A stretch of DNA of 20,416 nucleotides, from positions 1 through 20,416 of the forward strand of contig JALHSX010000093.1 of NCBI GenBank assembly GCA_022865445.1. Direction: 5' to 3'. This DNA comes from Thermoplasmata archaeon. GTDB lineage: Archaea; Thermoplasmatota; Thermoplasmata; UBA10834. A program made the position numbers and the translations under genes. The notes under the pieces are model-generated. The model searched no databases. It saw nothing but the letters and a program-made list of their open reading frames with translations, and was not told the DNA's origin. Shown piece by piece: positions 6,314-13,625 of the stretch. How positions within the stretch are numbered: the first letter of the stretch is position 1; every line of letters begins with the position of its first letter.

Positions 6314-7171
6314 ATGCCCACGCTCCTCGTGAGATATGGTGAGATAGGTCTGAAGAGCGCTTCGGTCCGAAGGAGGTTCGAGCAGCAGCTGGTTGCAGAT
6401 ATTCGAACCAGACACGTCCTCGCGAAGACTCCATGCGTGATCTCTCAGACAAGGGGGAGGCTCTTCGTGGACTCGGACGACTGGAGGAAATCATGCGAGA
6501 TACTCTCGAGAACCTTCGGCATTGTGTCGTTCAGCCCCGTGTCCAAGGTATCCAGTGAGCTTTCCGCACTTACGAAGGATGTTCTTGATTTCTCCGAACC
6601 TCTTCTGTTCAACAATGCCTCGTTCGCGATTCGTTCCAGGAGGTCTGGGAATCATCCGTACACGAGCCAGACGCTCGCCGAGCACCTCGGAAAAGCGATA
6701 CTCGACAGGTTCAATGAGAAAGGGATCAGGGTCGGGTTGGACGACCCGGATGTCGAGATCTTCGTGGAGGTGCGCGACAGATACGCATACCTCTTCAGCT
6801 CGGCGCTGCCCGGACCCGGTGGGATGCCGCTTGGGACTCAGGGGAGGATGCTCTCCATGCTCGATTCTGAGAATGGGATCGCATCTACTTGGCTCATGAT
6901 GAAGCGCGGCTGCTCGGTCCTGGTCGTGACGGAGGATGAGTCATTGGTCGAGCCGCTTCGGAACTGGTATCCGAACCTCAAGACCGCACACCCGGAGAAT
7001 GATGTGATGGCGCTGGGCAGCAAGAACGGCTGCATAGGCATCACGCTCTCGTGGGGCTTGGAGGAGATCGAAAAACGAGTAGCGATGAAGGGTGACCTCC
7101 CGGTCTTCTACCCCTTGGTCGGAATGAACGAAGAAGAAATAGAGGGTTTGCTGACAAGGATACGCGGTTAG
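6314..7171 (+). CDS. ThiI-like THUMP protein with a degenerate, truncated PP-loop domain
   Basis: This protein has 285 residues from ATG 6314; the family N-terminus LLVRYGEIGLKS starts right after it. The region to about residue 165 fits the N-terminal ferredoxin-like and THUMP parts of ThiI (tRNA 4-thiouridine sulfurtransferase), which bind tRNA. The junction PLGTQGRML (~172-180) and the helix TWLMMKRGC (~192-200) are ThiI hallmarks. Between them the ATP-binding SGGxDS motif is missing and reads LDSENGIAST. The end also keeps a counterpart of ThiI's RPLIGMDKEEI (FYPLVGMNEEEI) but stops 12 residues later, short of the usual ~390 residues. It therefore probably binds tRNA but cannot adenylate uridine by the known mechanism. 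Its stop overlaps the eL15 stop by 4 nt on the opposite strand. No second PP-loop protein is in the window. Confidence 0.82.
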   Translation: MPTLLVRYGEIGLKSASVRRRFEQQLVADIRTRHVLAKTPCVISQTRGRLFVDSDDWRKSCEILSRTFGIVSFSPVSKVSSELSALTKDVLDFSEPLLFNNASFAIRSRRSGNHPYTSQTLAEHLGKAILDRFNEKGIRVGLDDPDVEIFVEVRDRYAYLFSSALPGPGGMPLGTQGRMLSMLDSENGIASTWLMMKRGCSVLVVTEDESLVEPLRNWYPNLKTAHPENDVMALGSKNGCIGITLSWGLEEIEKRVAMKGDLPVFYPLVGMNEEEIEGLLTRIRG

Positions 7172-7890
7172 GTTCCTTGTCTGTTGTGCGCCCTCAGGGA
7201 AGGCCGGTTCTTCTCGACGCCCATGCCCCTGGTCCTGACAAGACCTCTGCCCTTCTTGCCTGCGGATGTGAGCCCCCTGTTGGCGCGGTTCGTATGCTTA
7301 GAGCTGCATATCCAGTTGATCTTGGGGTCGGCCTTGATGACCGGGTGGTTCGGGTCCACCAGGATGATCTCGTAGAACTTGTGTCGGCCGTCCTCTCCGA
7401 CCCAGTAGGACGCAAGGACCTCCAGGTTCGGATAGTGCTTTCCAGTCCTCTCCTCCGCGATCCTCTGGATGCTCTTCCTCATGGTGATCTTCAGAATACC
7501 TTTCCTCTTGGGCTTGCGGCCTTTCTTGATCCTGTGCTTTCTCAGGCCGCCCTTCCTGACCTTTGCCCTGACGACAACATAGCCCTGCTTGGCCCTGTAT
7601 CCCAAAGCTCTGGCCCTGTCGAGCCTCAGAGGCTTGTCAACGCGGACGAATGTGCCTTCCTTTCTCCAATCCACGAGCCTCTGCCACCTGAGGTCTCTCA
7701 TAACATCGCTAGACTGGTCCTTCCAGGCCTCGCCCATAAAATGATACATGTTCCGGGCGCTGCCGCCCTTCTTGGGCTCGCCCGCCTTCGCCTCTGGCTG
7801 TGGCGCCACGGGTACCTCAACAGGCACCTCAACAGGTGCCTTCGCCTTTCGCTCCTTCTTTGCGGGAGCTTTCTTTGCCTCTTCTGCCAT
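7168..7890 (-). CDS. rpl15e: Large-subunit ribosomal protein eL15 with N-terminal extension
   Basis: Residues ~48-240 match eL15, an archaeal/eukaryotic protein of the 50S core that contacts 23S rRNA: MYHFMGEAWK, ARALGYRAKQGYVVVRAKV, a basic stretch GLRKHRIKKGRKPKRKG, and the C-terminal GKKGRGLVRTRGMGVEKNRP. Archaeal eL15 usually starts at the MY..REAWK point and has about 190-196 residues. Here an extra ~47-residue Ala/Lys/Pro/Val-rich leader (with VEVPVEVPV) precedes it. The leader looks translated because it is low-complexity in a lysine/alanine manner seen in other archaeal ribosomal tails, and an open frame with ATG 7890 starts it. Starting at Met48 is the alternative. A TATA box and a possible leader hairpin lie upstream. 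Tail-to-tail 4-nt overlap with the ThiI-like gene. Confidence 0.95.
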   Translation of the reverse strand: MAEEAKKAPAKKERKAKAPVEVPVEVPVAPQPEAKAGEPKKGGSARNMYHFMGEAWKDQSSDVMRDLRWQRLVDWRKEGTFVRVDKPLRLDRARALGYRAKQGYVVVRAKVRKGGLRKHRIKKGRKPKRKGILKITMRKSIQRIAEERTGKHYPNLEVLASYWVGEDGRHKFYEIILVDPNHPVIKADPKINWICSSKHTNRANRGLTSAGKKGRGLVRTRGMGVEKNRPSLRAHNRQGT

Positions 7891-7940
7891 TTTGTCACAT
7901 CCAGCTGTTCACGGGTTCACGCCTAAGCGCACATTCCCTT

Positions 7941-7961
7941 GCGAGACCAGGCGGATCTCGC
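7941..7961 (-). promoter_or_regulatory. Hairpin in the eL15 mRNA leader
   Basis: GCGAGA and TCTCGC arms pair perfectly over 6 bp with a 9-nt spacer. From the TATA box the transcript should start near 7968, so the hairpin lies at the very 5' end of a ~78-nt leader. It could protect the mRNA or take part in autoregulation, which is known for several ribosomal proteins. Function is inferred. Confidence 0.35.
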
Positions 7962-7987
7962 CGCTGCGGGGCACACCAAAAGAGTTG

Positions 7988-8002
7988 GCTTATATAAACC
8001 TG
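7988..8002 (-). promoter_or_regulatory. Strong TATA box/BRE for eL15
   Basis: On the minus strand the sequence reads ACAGGTTTATATAAGCC. TTTATATAA matches the archaeal TATA consensus, and purine-rich ACAGG lies at the BRE position. It sits just after the polB stop, so eL15 has its own promoter although polB precedes it on the same strand. Predicted start of transcription is near 7968. Confidence 0.65.
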
Positions 8003-8010
8003 TTGGAGAG

Positions 8011-10422
8011 CTACATGAAGTTGTCCAGATTGAGCTTCTTGTCCGTTTTCCTTGGCTGGGCGGTGGCCCTCGCCTCACGCTTGGTCACGTAGTCGTTGTC
8101 CATGATAGATGACTGCTGAATGCCCGACACGAGAGACTTCTCATCCCACCCGAACGAGTCGGTCACGCGCGCGATCGTGGCAGCAAGCCTTGTCGCGTAG
8201 TACTTGTAGTCGGGTTTGCCGGTGAACGGCCTACCCCCGACCCAGGGTTCGAACTGCTGAGGGGATACCCTGCTGTTGGTCACGACCCACGAGACCTTCA
8301 TTCCGGGCACGACCTCGTACCCCAGCTCCTTCAGCTTCTTGAAGACGCGGACATTGATCATGTTCTCGCTAGATTTGTACTGGCTCTCCTCGCGGACCGA
8401 GCGGGATATGACCAGTCTGGAAGGGTCGACGTGGCCCTTCATGAGGCCGTCGATGACGTCCCTCGTGTAGGCGACTGCACCCTGGTTGTCCCCGTCCAAG
8501 ACCTTCTCGAACACCTTGGACAGAGCCTCGCTCTGCAGGTCGAATGAATCGGTCCTGCGCATCTCGTAGCCTCTGACGATGAGCTCCTGCCTCGGCCAGA
8601 CCATCCGACCGACATACCTCTTCTTCATGCCGTGCGAGAAGAAGGGCTCCATGATCTTCTCGAATTCGAGCACGACACCTTCGGACGAGAACCTCTCGGC
8701 GATATCCTGGCCCAGCTTGACGCTGTCCTCCAGATTCGGATGAGGGGAGAGGAAAAAGACCGAGTCGGTGTCGGAGTAGATCACTTTCAGATTCTCCGCT
8801 TCGAGCTTTCTGATGAGGTCCTTCGTGGCCTCCCGAGCGAACGCTGTGATGCTGGCCCCTATCTTGGGGTCGGTGAACCTGTAGAATGAGGATGCGAGCA
8901 CACCGTAGAAGGAGTTCATCAGGATCTTGATCGCCTCCTGGAGACCGTTGTAGTAGTCCTTCTCATCAGGCGTCTGGGCATCCTTCATTGCCTTCTTGGT
9001 CGCCGCACGTTCGTCCATGAGCCGCATGAGGATGCGCGGCAGCAGCCCTTCTCTGACACTCTTGTCGAGGAACTTGGCGCCGGTGGGCGAGATCACCGTC
9101 CCTTCTGGATGAAGAGTCGTGAAACAGATGTTCTTGGAAATGATCATGCTCGGGTACATGCTTCGGAAGTCAAGCGTCAGAACCCAGTGGAACAGTCCAG
9201 ACTGCATCTCATGCACATAACCGCCTTCGATGGTCTCGACGTCCTCGCCCGAACGCATCGTCATGGGCACAGCGACATGTTCCCTGTCTGCATCTCTGAT
9301 AAGAATCGAGTCCACGAGTTGGGATGTCGTGCCGCTGACGACGTCGTCCAGAGGCAGCATCGAAACGGTCGCGAGATCCATGCTCCTCTGGAGAATCGCC
9401 ACCTTCTCGAGGATCTTCAGAGCGAGGAGAGAGTCGTTCTCGCAGTATTTCATGACCCTCTCCTTGTCGGAGGCCCACTCCTCGTCCATCTTTTTGGGGT
9501 CGACGTCGTGCTTTTCCTCTCCGAGCAGTATCTTCGAGACCGCGTTCAACGTCTCCTGCTTGGGTTTGAGTATCTTCTTGATCGCCCACCATGCATCGAT
9601 TATGATCCTTCCTTCGGTCCACCAGAACCGGTTGTTGTACTGTGAGAGCGACCCGGGATATCTCCCCCAATATGGCTCCGGCATCTTCAAGGCCCGCGCT
9701 CGCTGGAGTATCTGCGGGATGTCGAATCCGTCGATGTTGTAGCCGGTTATTACGTCCGGATCGGTCTCCTCGATGAACCGAGTGAAGTCCTCGATCATCT
9801 TCTTCTCGCCGCCAGGTCCGTCTCCAGGGAAGTGCCTCCCCTCGACCTTGTCCCCCTTCTTGACGACGCAGCAGATGCAGAAGATCCTAGGTTCCTTCAG
9901 GCTGGTCTCCACATCGAAGCTTAGAACCGTGAGCATCGGTCTGAACGCCTTTATTGGCTCGAACCGTTCAGCCCTGACGACGATATCGGTGCGATACGTC
10001 TTGTCCTGAAGCTCGTCACCGACGACTCTGACGCACGAACCGATGCCCATGTCATAGACGAACCTGAAGTGGAACGGTATGTCTGCCGCCAGAACAACGG
10101 TTCGAGGCATTATCGTCTTTCTGATGTCCGGCACTAGCCAAGGATATGTGACGACGACCTTCTTGCACCTCTTCGTTTCGCCCTTGTACAGGAGTTCGAC
10201 GTCCTCGAGTCGCTTCACCCGCTCATCGTTCTCGAGCATCTCGACGATTTCATTCGAGACTTCCTTGGAATTGGGTTCGACAAAGTAGAAGTAAGGCTCG
10301 AACCCGGTGTATTTGACGGCGATCGACTTGCCATCTTGTGTCTTGCCATAGAGGTGGATCGCCAGGTCCGATTCCATCTTCTTGTAAGAGGCGCCGATCA
10401 GCCTTATGTCCCACTGTCCCAT
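8011..10422 (-). CDS. polB: DNA polymerase family B (PolB), replicative/repair, with proofreading
   Basis: This 803-residue protein has all exonuclease and polymerase motifs. Exo I is SFDVET (~168-173), Exo II GYNIDGFD (~227-234), Exo III YCEND (~326-330). The polymerase motifs are motif A DFRSMYPSMI (~418-427), motif B KILMNSFYG (~499-507) and motif C YSDTDS (~549-554), followed by KKRYVG. It makes DNA 5'-3' and proofreads. The last residues KLNLDNFM look like a PCNA-interacting (PIP) box. The N-terminal VPDIRK region aligns with the uracil-sensing segment of Pyrococcus PolB, so template-uracil stalling may be kept (inference). I prefer ATG 10422; a TTG at 10431 would add three residues and overlap the upstream GTPase stop. 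With ATG 10422 the gap to that stop is 5 nt, so the two genes are probably co-transcribed. Confidence 0.97.
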   Translation of the reverse strand: MGQWDIRLIGASYKKMESDLAIHLYGKTQDGKSIAVKYTGFEPYFYFVEPNSKEVSNEIVEMLENDERVKRLEDVELLYKGETKRCKKVVVTYPWLVPDIRKTIMPRTVVLAADIPFHFRFVYDMGIGSCVRVVGDELQDKTYRTDIVVRAERFEPIKAFRPMLTVLSFDVETSLKEPRIFCICCVVKKGDKVEGRHFPGDGPGGEKKMIEDFTRFIEETDPDVITGYNIDGFDIPQILQRARALKMPEPYWGRYPGSLSQYNNRFWWTEGRIIIDAWWAIKKILKPKQETLNAVSKILLGEEKHDVDPKKMDEEWASDKERVMKYCENDSLLALKILEKVAILQRSMDLATVSMLPLDDVVSGTTSQLVDSILIRDADREHVAVPMTMRSGEDVETIEGGYVHEMQSGLFHWVLTLDFRSMYPSMIISKNICFTTLHPEGTVISPTGAKFLDKSVREGLLPRILMRLMDERAATKKAMKDAQTPDEKDYYNGLQEAIKILMNSFYGVLASSFYRFTDPKIGASITAFAREATKDLIRKLEAENLKVIYSDTDSVFFLSPHPNLEDSVKLGQDIAERFSSEGVVLEFEKIMEPFFSHGMKKRYVGRMVWPRQELIVRGYEMRRTDSFDLQSEALSKVFEKVLDGDNQGAVAYTRDVIDGLMKGHVDPSRLVISRSVREESQYKSSENMINVRVFKKLKELGYEVVPGMKVSWVVTNSRVSPQQFEPWVGGRPFTGKPDYKYYATRLAATIARVTDSFGWDEKSLVSGIQQSSIMDNDYVTKREARATAQPRKTDKKLNLDNFM

Positions 10423-10427
10423 CGAAA

Positions 10428-11615
10428 TCAAGCTCTTGCGACAATCTTGATCACGTCGCCGTCCTTCAGGATGTGGTCGTGACCTATCGTCATGTGGGTC
10501 TTTCCGTCAATCGCCCTAATAAAGTTATCACCCAGGTCGGAATGGACCTTGTATGCGAGGTCCTTGGCATTAGTGCCTCTGCGCATCAGATAGGCATCCG
10601 GCAGGACTCGTTCTTGCTTGTCCGTCCACTTGTGCTCATCCTCGACCGGGTAGATGATCATCATATCGAGTACCTTGAACACGACGTCCTCCAGCACCTG
10701 CTGCACGCCGGTCGTCCCGTGCGCCTTGATCCACTGGCCCATCTTGCTGCATGCGGCGATCTGCTTCTCATTGAGCTTCGATTTGTCCTTGACATCGAAG
10801 TGGTCACATCCCGGGACGTACTCGACGAATCCCGCCTTCGATGCCCGCCTCAAAGCGAGCTCGAATTCCGCGCTAGTTGGCACAACGGGATACCCGGTGG
10901 CCCTCAGTTTCTCGATGTTCTCGGGAGGCGCGATGTCGGCCTTGTTTGCAGCTATTATCATTGGCTTGGCTATCTTCTGCAACTCCTGACAGAAGCGCAG
11001 GAGATCCTGATCACTCCAGAGTGTGGCGTCTGCTTCGGCGGGAGTGTGTCTCAGGGCTGCTAGTATCTGATTCTCTGTGATAGACAGACCTGTCAGCTTC
11101 TCGTGAAGTGCCTTCTCGACCTTGCCACCTGCAAGCTTCGACTGCTTAGCGATCTTCGCGAAGTTCTTCTCCAGGATCCCAAAGATCCAGTACGATATCT
11201 CCTTCTCGAGAAAATTGACGTCAAGGACGGGATCGTGGTCTCCAATTCCTACAGGGTTCCCTTCGAAGTCGGTCCCGCCGCTCGCATCGACGACGTGGAT
11301 GAACGCATCGGCTTGCCTCAGATCGTCCAGGAACTTGTTGCCGAGCCCCCGGCCCGCGTGGGCGTCCGGCACAAGGCCCGCCACGTCGAGCACTTCAATC
11401 GGCACGAAGCGAGTGCCGTTGTCGCACGGTGAGTTGTTCGGATTGCAGGGCTTGCCAAAAGCGACATGCGGGCACACTCCCCGTACATGCCCAACACCTT
11501 TGTTCGCCTCGATGGTCGTAAACGGATAGGCGGCTATCTGCGCGGTCGCTAGAGTCAGAGCCGAGAAGAAAGTCGATTTCCCAACGTTTGGTTTGCCCAC
11601 AATGCCGACTAGCAC
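10428..11615 (-). CDS. ychF: YchF/Ygr210-type translation-associated GTPase with TGS domain
   Basis: This 395-residue Obg-HflX-superfamily P-loop protein shows G1 GKPNVGKST (7-15), a G2 Thr in YPFTTIEAN, G3 DVAGL, and a C-terminal TGS-like domain (FIRAIDGKTHMTIG... ending DGDVIKIVARA). The base-recognition motif reads NKAD, the normal GTP-specific NKxD; bacterial and human YchF/OLA1 have an altered motif and use ATP. This fits the archaeal/Ygr210 branch. It probably acts on ribosomes in the cytoplasm; the exact task is unknown for the branch. I chose GTG 11615 because GGGGGAG lies about 4 nt upstream and MLVGIVGKPNVGKS then begins directly with the G domain; the frame runs back to 11681 without support. 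polB follows closely. Divergent from the DUF1611 gene. Confidence 0.9.
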   Translation of the reverse strand: MLVGIVGKPNVGKSTFFSALTLATAQIAAYPFTTIEANKGVGHVRGVCPHVAFGKPCNPNNSPCDNGTRFVPIEVLDVAGLVPDAHAGRGLGNKFLDDLRQADAFIHVVDASGGTDFEGNPVGIGDHDPVLDVNFLEKEISYWIFGILEKNFAKIAKQSKLAGGKVEKALHEKLTGLSITENQILAALRHTPAEADATLWSDQDLLRFCQELQKIAKPMIIAANKADIAPPENIEKLRATGYPVVPTSAEFELALRRASKAGFVEYVPGCDHFDVKDKSKLNEKQIAACSKMGQWIKAHGTTGVQQVLEDVVFKVLDMMIIYPVEDEHKWTDKQERVLPDAYLMRRGTNAKDLAYKVHSDLGDNFIRAIDGKTHMTIGHDHILKDGDVIKIVARA

Positions 11616-11708
11616 TATACTCCCCCAAAGGCCCAATGAGGATATGAATAGAAAAAGGACTCGGTGTCTCAGCCAGCACATGTTCCAGAATTCGGATATG
11701 AAGTCAAG

Positions 11709-11719
11709 AGCTTTATACG
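11709..11719 (+). promoter_or_regulatory. TATA box for the DUF1611 gene
   Basis: AGCTTTATACG is TATA-like with its centre near 11714. ATG 11741 lies 27 nt downstream, so the mRNA is likely leaderless. No Shine-Dalgarno is seen before the ATG, consistent with this. Confidence 0.55.
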
Positions 11720-11740
11720 GCGAAGGAATTGCCGCACTCC

Positions 11741-12814
11741 ATGGAAACCGCTTTGGTTCTATGCGAAGGATCCTTCAACCGAACGGGCGGGAAGACTGCA
11801 GCTGGACTCGTTAGGCACTCTCTGAGATTCAAGATACTCGGCATCTTGGACAGCACTATGGCGGGTAGGGATGCGGGCGAAGTCCTTGACGGCAAGAAGG
11901 CAGGAATCCCCATCTTCTCCTCCGTGAAGGATGCACTCTCGAAGCTCCCTAAGAAGCCGGACTACTTGATTGTGGGAGTTGCGACAGTCGGCGGTATGCT
12001 GCCGAAGGCTTTCAGGCCAGCACTCAGGGAGGCCATCAAGAACAAGATCCACATCGTCTCAGGGCTCCACCAGTGGTTGGCAGAAGACCCTGAGTTCAGC
12101 GAGCTGGCGAAGAGATACGGGATCAAGATCACCGACATAAGGAAAGAGCCTCCCCTCGAGAAGATGCACTATTATAGGAATCTCGCGTCGAAAATGAACG
12201 CGATCAGGATACCTGTCCTGGGAACCGATGCAGCCAACGGCAAGCGGACAACAGCGGTCATCCTGACGAAGGAGCTCAACAAGCGTGGCATCAAGACCAG
12301 CTTCGTGGCTACCGGTCAGACCGGGCTGCTTCAAGGCTCCAAGTTCGGGATACCTTTGGATGCGATCAGGGGAGATTATGTCGTCGGCGAGCTCGAGAAC
12401 GCGATAGACATGGCCTACAGGTCCGATCGTCCCAAGGTCATCATCGTGGAGGGCCAGGGCGCGCTCAGCCATCCAGCATATGTGACCGGCTCGAGAACGA
12501 TAGTCACCGCCTCCGATCCACATACCGTCGTCCTCCAGCATTCCCCTGCGAGGAAGTGGAGGACGTATCATGAGACCGAGCTTCACATTCCCAACGGTAC
12601 GATCGACCGCGAGATGGAGTTGATCAAAGTCTTCGCAGGATGCGATGTGATAGGCATCACAATCAACCATACTGGCATGACTCGACAAGAGGTCGAGAAG
12701 ACGATTGCAGAGTATGAGGCCAAGTACGGCATTCCTGCCTGCGACCCACTCGTAGATGGCACTGGCAAGATTGCCGATGCGATCATCGAGCGGTTCTTTC
12801 CAAAGAAGCGCTGA
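11741..12814 (+). CDS. DUF1611 (COG3367) family P-loop protein
   Basis: This is a 357-residue protein. The N-terminal ~140 residues form a Rossmann-like part (TALVLCEGSFNRTGGKTA, then PDYLIVGVATVGG). The C-terminal half is a P-loop-like domain with GTDAANGKRTT (~161-171), a Walker-A variant, and KVIIVEGQGALSHP as a Walker-B-like strand. This two-part layout is that of DUF1611. Some bacterial members sit with dipeptide-epimerase-like racemases, and one group (DgcN) takes part in D-glutamate breakdown by N-acetylation. No such partner gene is here, so I assign no reaction. ATG 11741 is preferred over TTG 11729 because of the TATA spacing. Its last 32 nt overlap the 3' end of rsmA on the other strand. 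Confidence 0.85.
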   Translation: METALVLCEGSFNRTGGKTAAGLVRHSLRFKILGILDSTMAGRDAGEVLDGKKAGIPIFSSVKDALSKLPKKPDYLIVGVATVGGMLPKAFRPALREAIKNKIHIVSGLHQWLAEDPEFSELAKRYGIKITDIRKEPPLEKMHYYRNLASKMNAIRIPVLGTDAANGKRTTAVILTKELNKRGIKTSFVATGQTGLLQGSKFGIPLDAIRGDYVVGELENAIDMAYRSDRPKVIIVEGQGALSHPAYVTGSRTIVTASDPHTVVLQHSPARKWRTYHETELHIPNGTIDREMELIKVFAGCDVIGITINHTGMTRQEVEKTIAEYEAKYGIPACDPLVDGTGKIADAIIERFFPKKR

Positions 12815-13619
12815 GCTCCAGCAAAGCATCTGTGAGTTCGCCGATCATCTCAGGCGATAGCTCCTCTGCCCTCTTCGAAGCGTATGGGAGTCTCTCTAGC
12901 GAACCTTTCTCTGCAGACCCAATTATCGGAGCGACCGCGGGGTCAGACAAGAGCGAGTTCATGATCTTCTTCCTCCGATGGGAGAAGATCGCCTTCGTGA
13001 CCTGGAAGAACGCATCCTTGTCTTTGACCTCGAATGGAGGCTTCTTCGGGACCAGCCTGACAACGCAGGAGTCGACCTTCGGCTGCGGCCAGAAGGCGTG
13101 TGGGTGCACGTTCAGGAGGATTTCGCAATCGGCACGATAGTACACGCCGACGGACAGTCTCCCGTACTCCTCCGACCGAGGCTTCGCAACCATCCTCTCC
13201 GCGAACTCGCGCTGAAGCATCAGCACGGCAACATCGAAGCCGATATCAAGCAGCTTGAATGTGATCGGCGAGGAGATCTGATAGGGCAGGTTCGAGACCA
13301 CCTTGTTGAACTCGGGCAAGAAGGCCTTCACCGCATCCGCCTGGACAAGCTGGAGCCTCTCCCCGAATCGTCTTGTGAGGAATCTGCAGAACTCCGCGTC
13401 CTGCTCCACTGCCACCACCTTGGCGCCTGTCTTCAGGAGCGCCTCGGTCAGGTTCCCGAGCCCAGGGCCTATCTCGAGCACGGTGTCCTTGGATGAAAGG
13501 TCGGCAAAACCCACTTGGCGCTTCACAACAGAATCGTCTAGCAGTAAGTTCTGGCCGAGCCGCTTATTCGCCCTCTTGCCGATCGACTCGAGGACGGCCC
13601 TGACCTCCTCAGCTCGCAT
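12783..13619 (-). CDS. rsmA: 16S rRNA dimethyladenosine transferase RsmA/KsgA/Dim1
   Basis: This 278-residue Rossmann methyltransferase dimethylates two adjacent adenines in the 3'-terminal hairpin of 16S rRNA with SAM and gates late 30S assembly. Seen motifs are NKRLGQNLLLDDSV at the N-terminus, SAM-binding VLEIGPGLGNLT, acidic VAVEQDAEF, catalytic NLPYQISSPI, and LMLQREFAERMVAKP. The C-terminal helical domain SHRRKKIMNSLL is present, so the protein is full length. The start ATG 13619 lies 6 nt after the DUF655 stop. It is the last gene of the pus10-rpl21e-rpoF-DUF655-rsmA cluster. The 3' end overlaps the DUF1611 gene by 32 nt tail to tail. Confidence 0.97.
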   Translation of the reverse strand: MRAEEVRAVLESIGKRANKRLGQNLLLDDSVVKRQVGFADLSSKDTVLEIGPGLGNLTEALLKTGAKVVAVEQDAEFCRFLTRRFGERLQLVQADAVKAFLPEFNKVVSNLPYQISSPITFKLLDIGFDVAVLMLQREFAERMVAKPRSEEYGRLSVGVYYRADCEILLNVHPHAFWPQPKVDSCVVRLVPKKPPFEVKDKDAFFQVTKAIFSHRRKKIMNSLLSDPAVAPIIGSAEKGSLERLPYASKRAEELSPEMIGELTDALLELSASLERTAR

Positions 13620-13625
13620 GTCGGC

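Noticed and set aside
6522..6899. Frameshift as the cause of the lost ThiI PP-loop
   Set aside because: Reading the other forward frames near 6850-6900 gives no SGGxDS-like motif, and the flanking ThiI motifs are all in one frame.
7177..7926. 249-residue plus-strand ORF
   Set aside because: Antisense to eL15; Leu-rich shadow of a lysine/arginine-rich gene.
10338..11063. 241-residue plus-strand ORF
   Set aside because: Antisense to the YchF-like gene and the polB start; no recognisable motif.
12059..12829. 256-residue minus-strand ORF
   Set aside because: Antisense to the DUF1611 gene, which has a promoter and conserved motifs on the plus strand.
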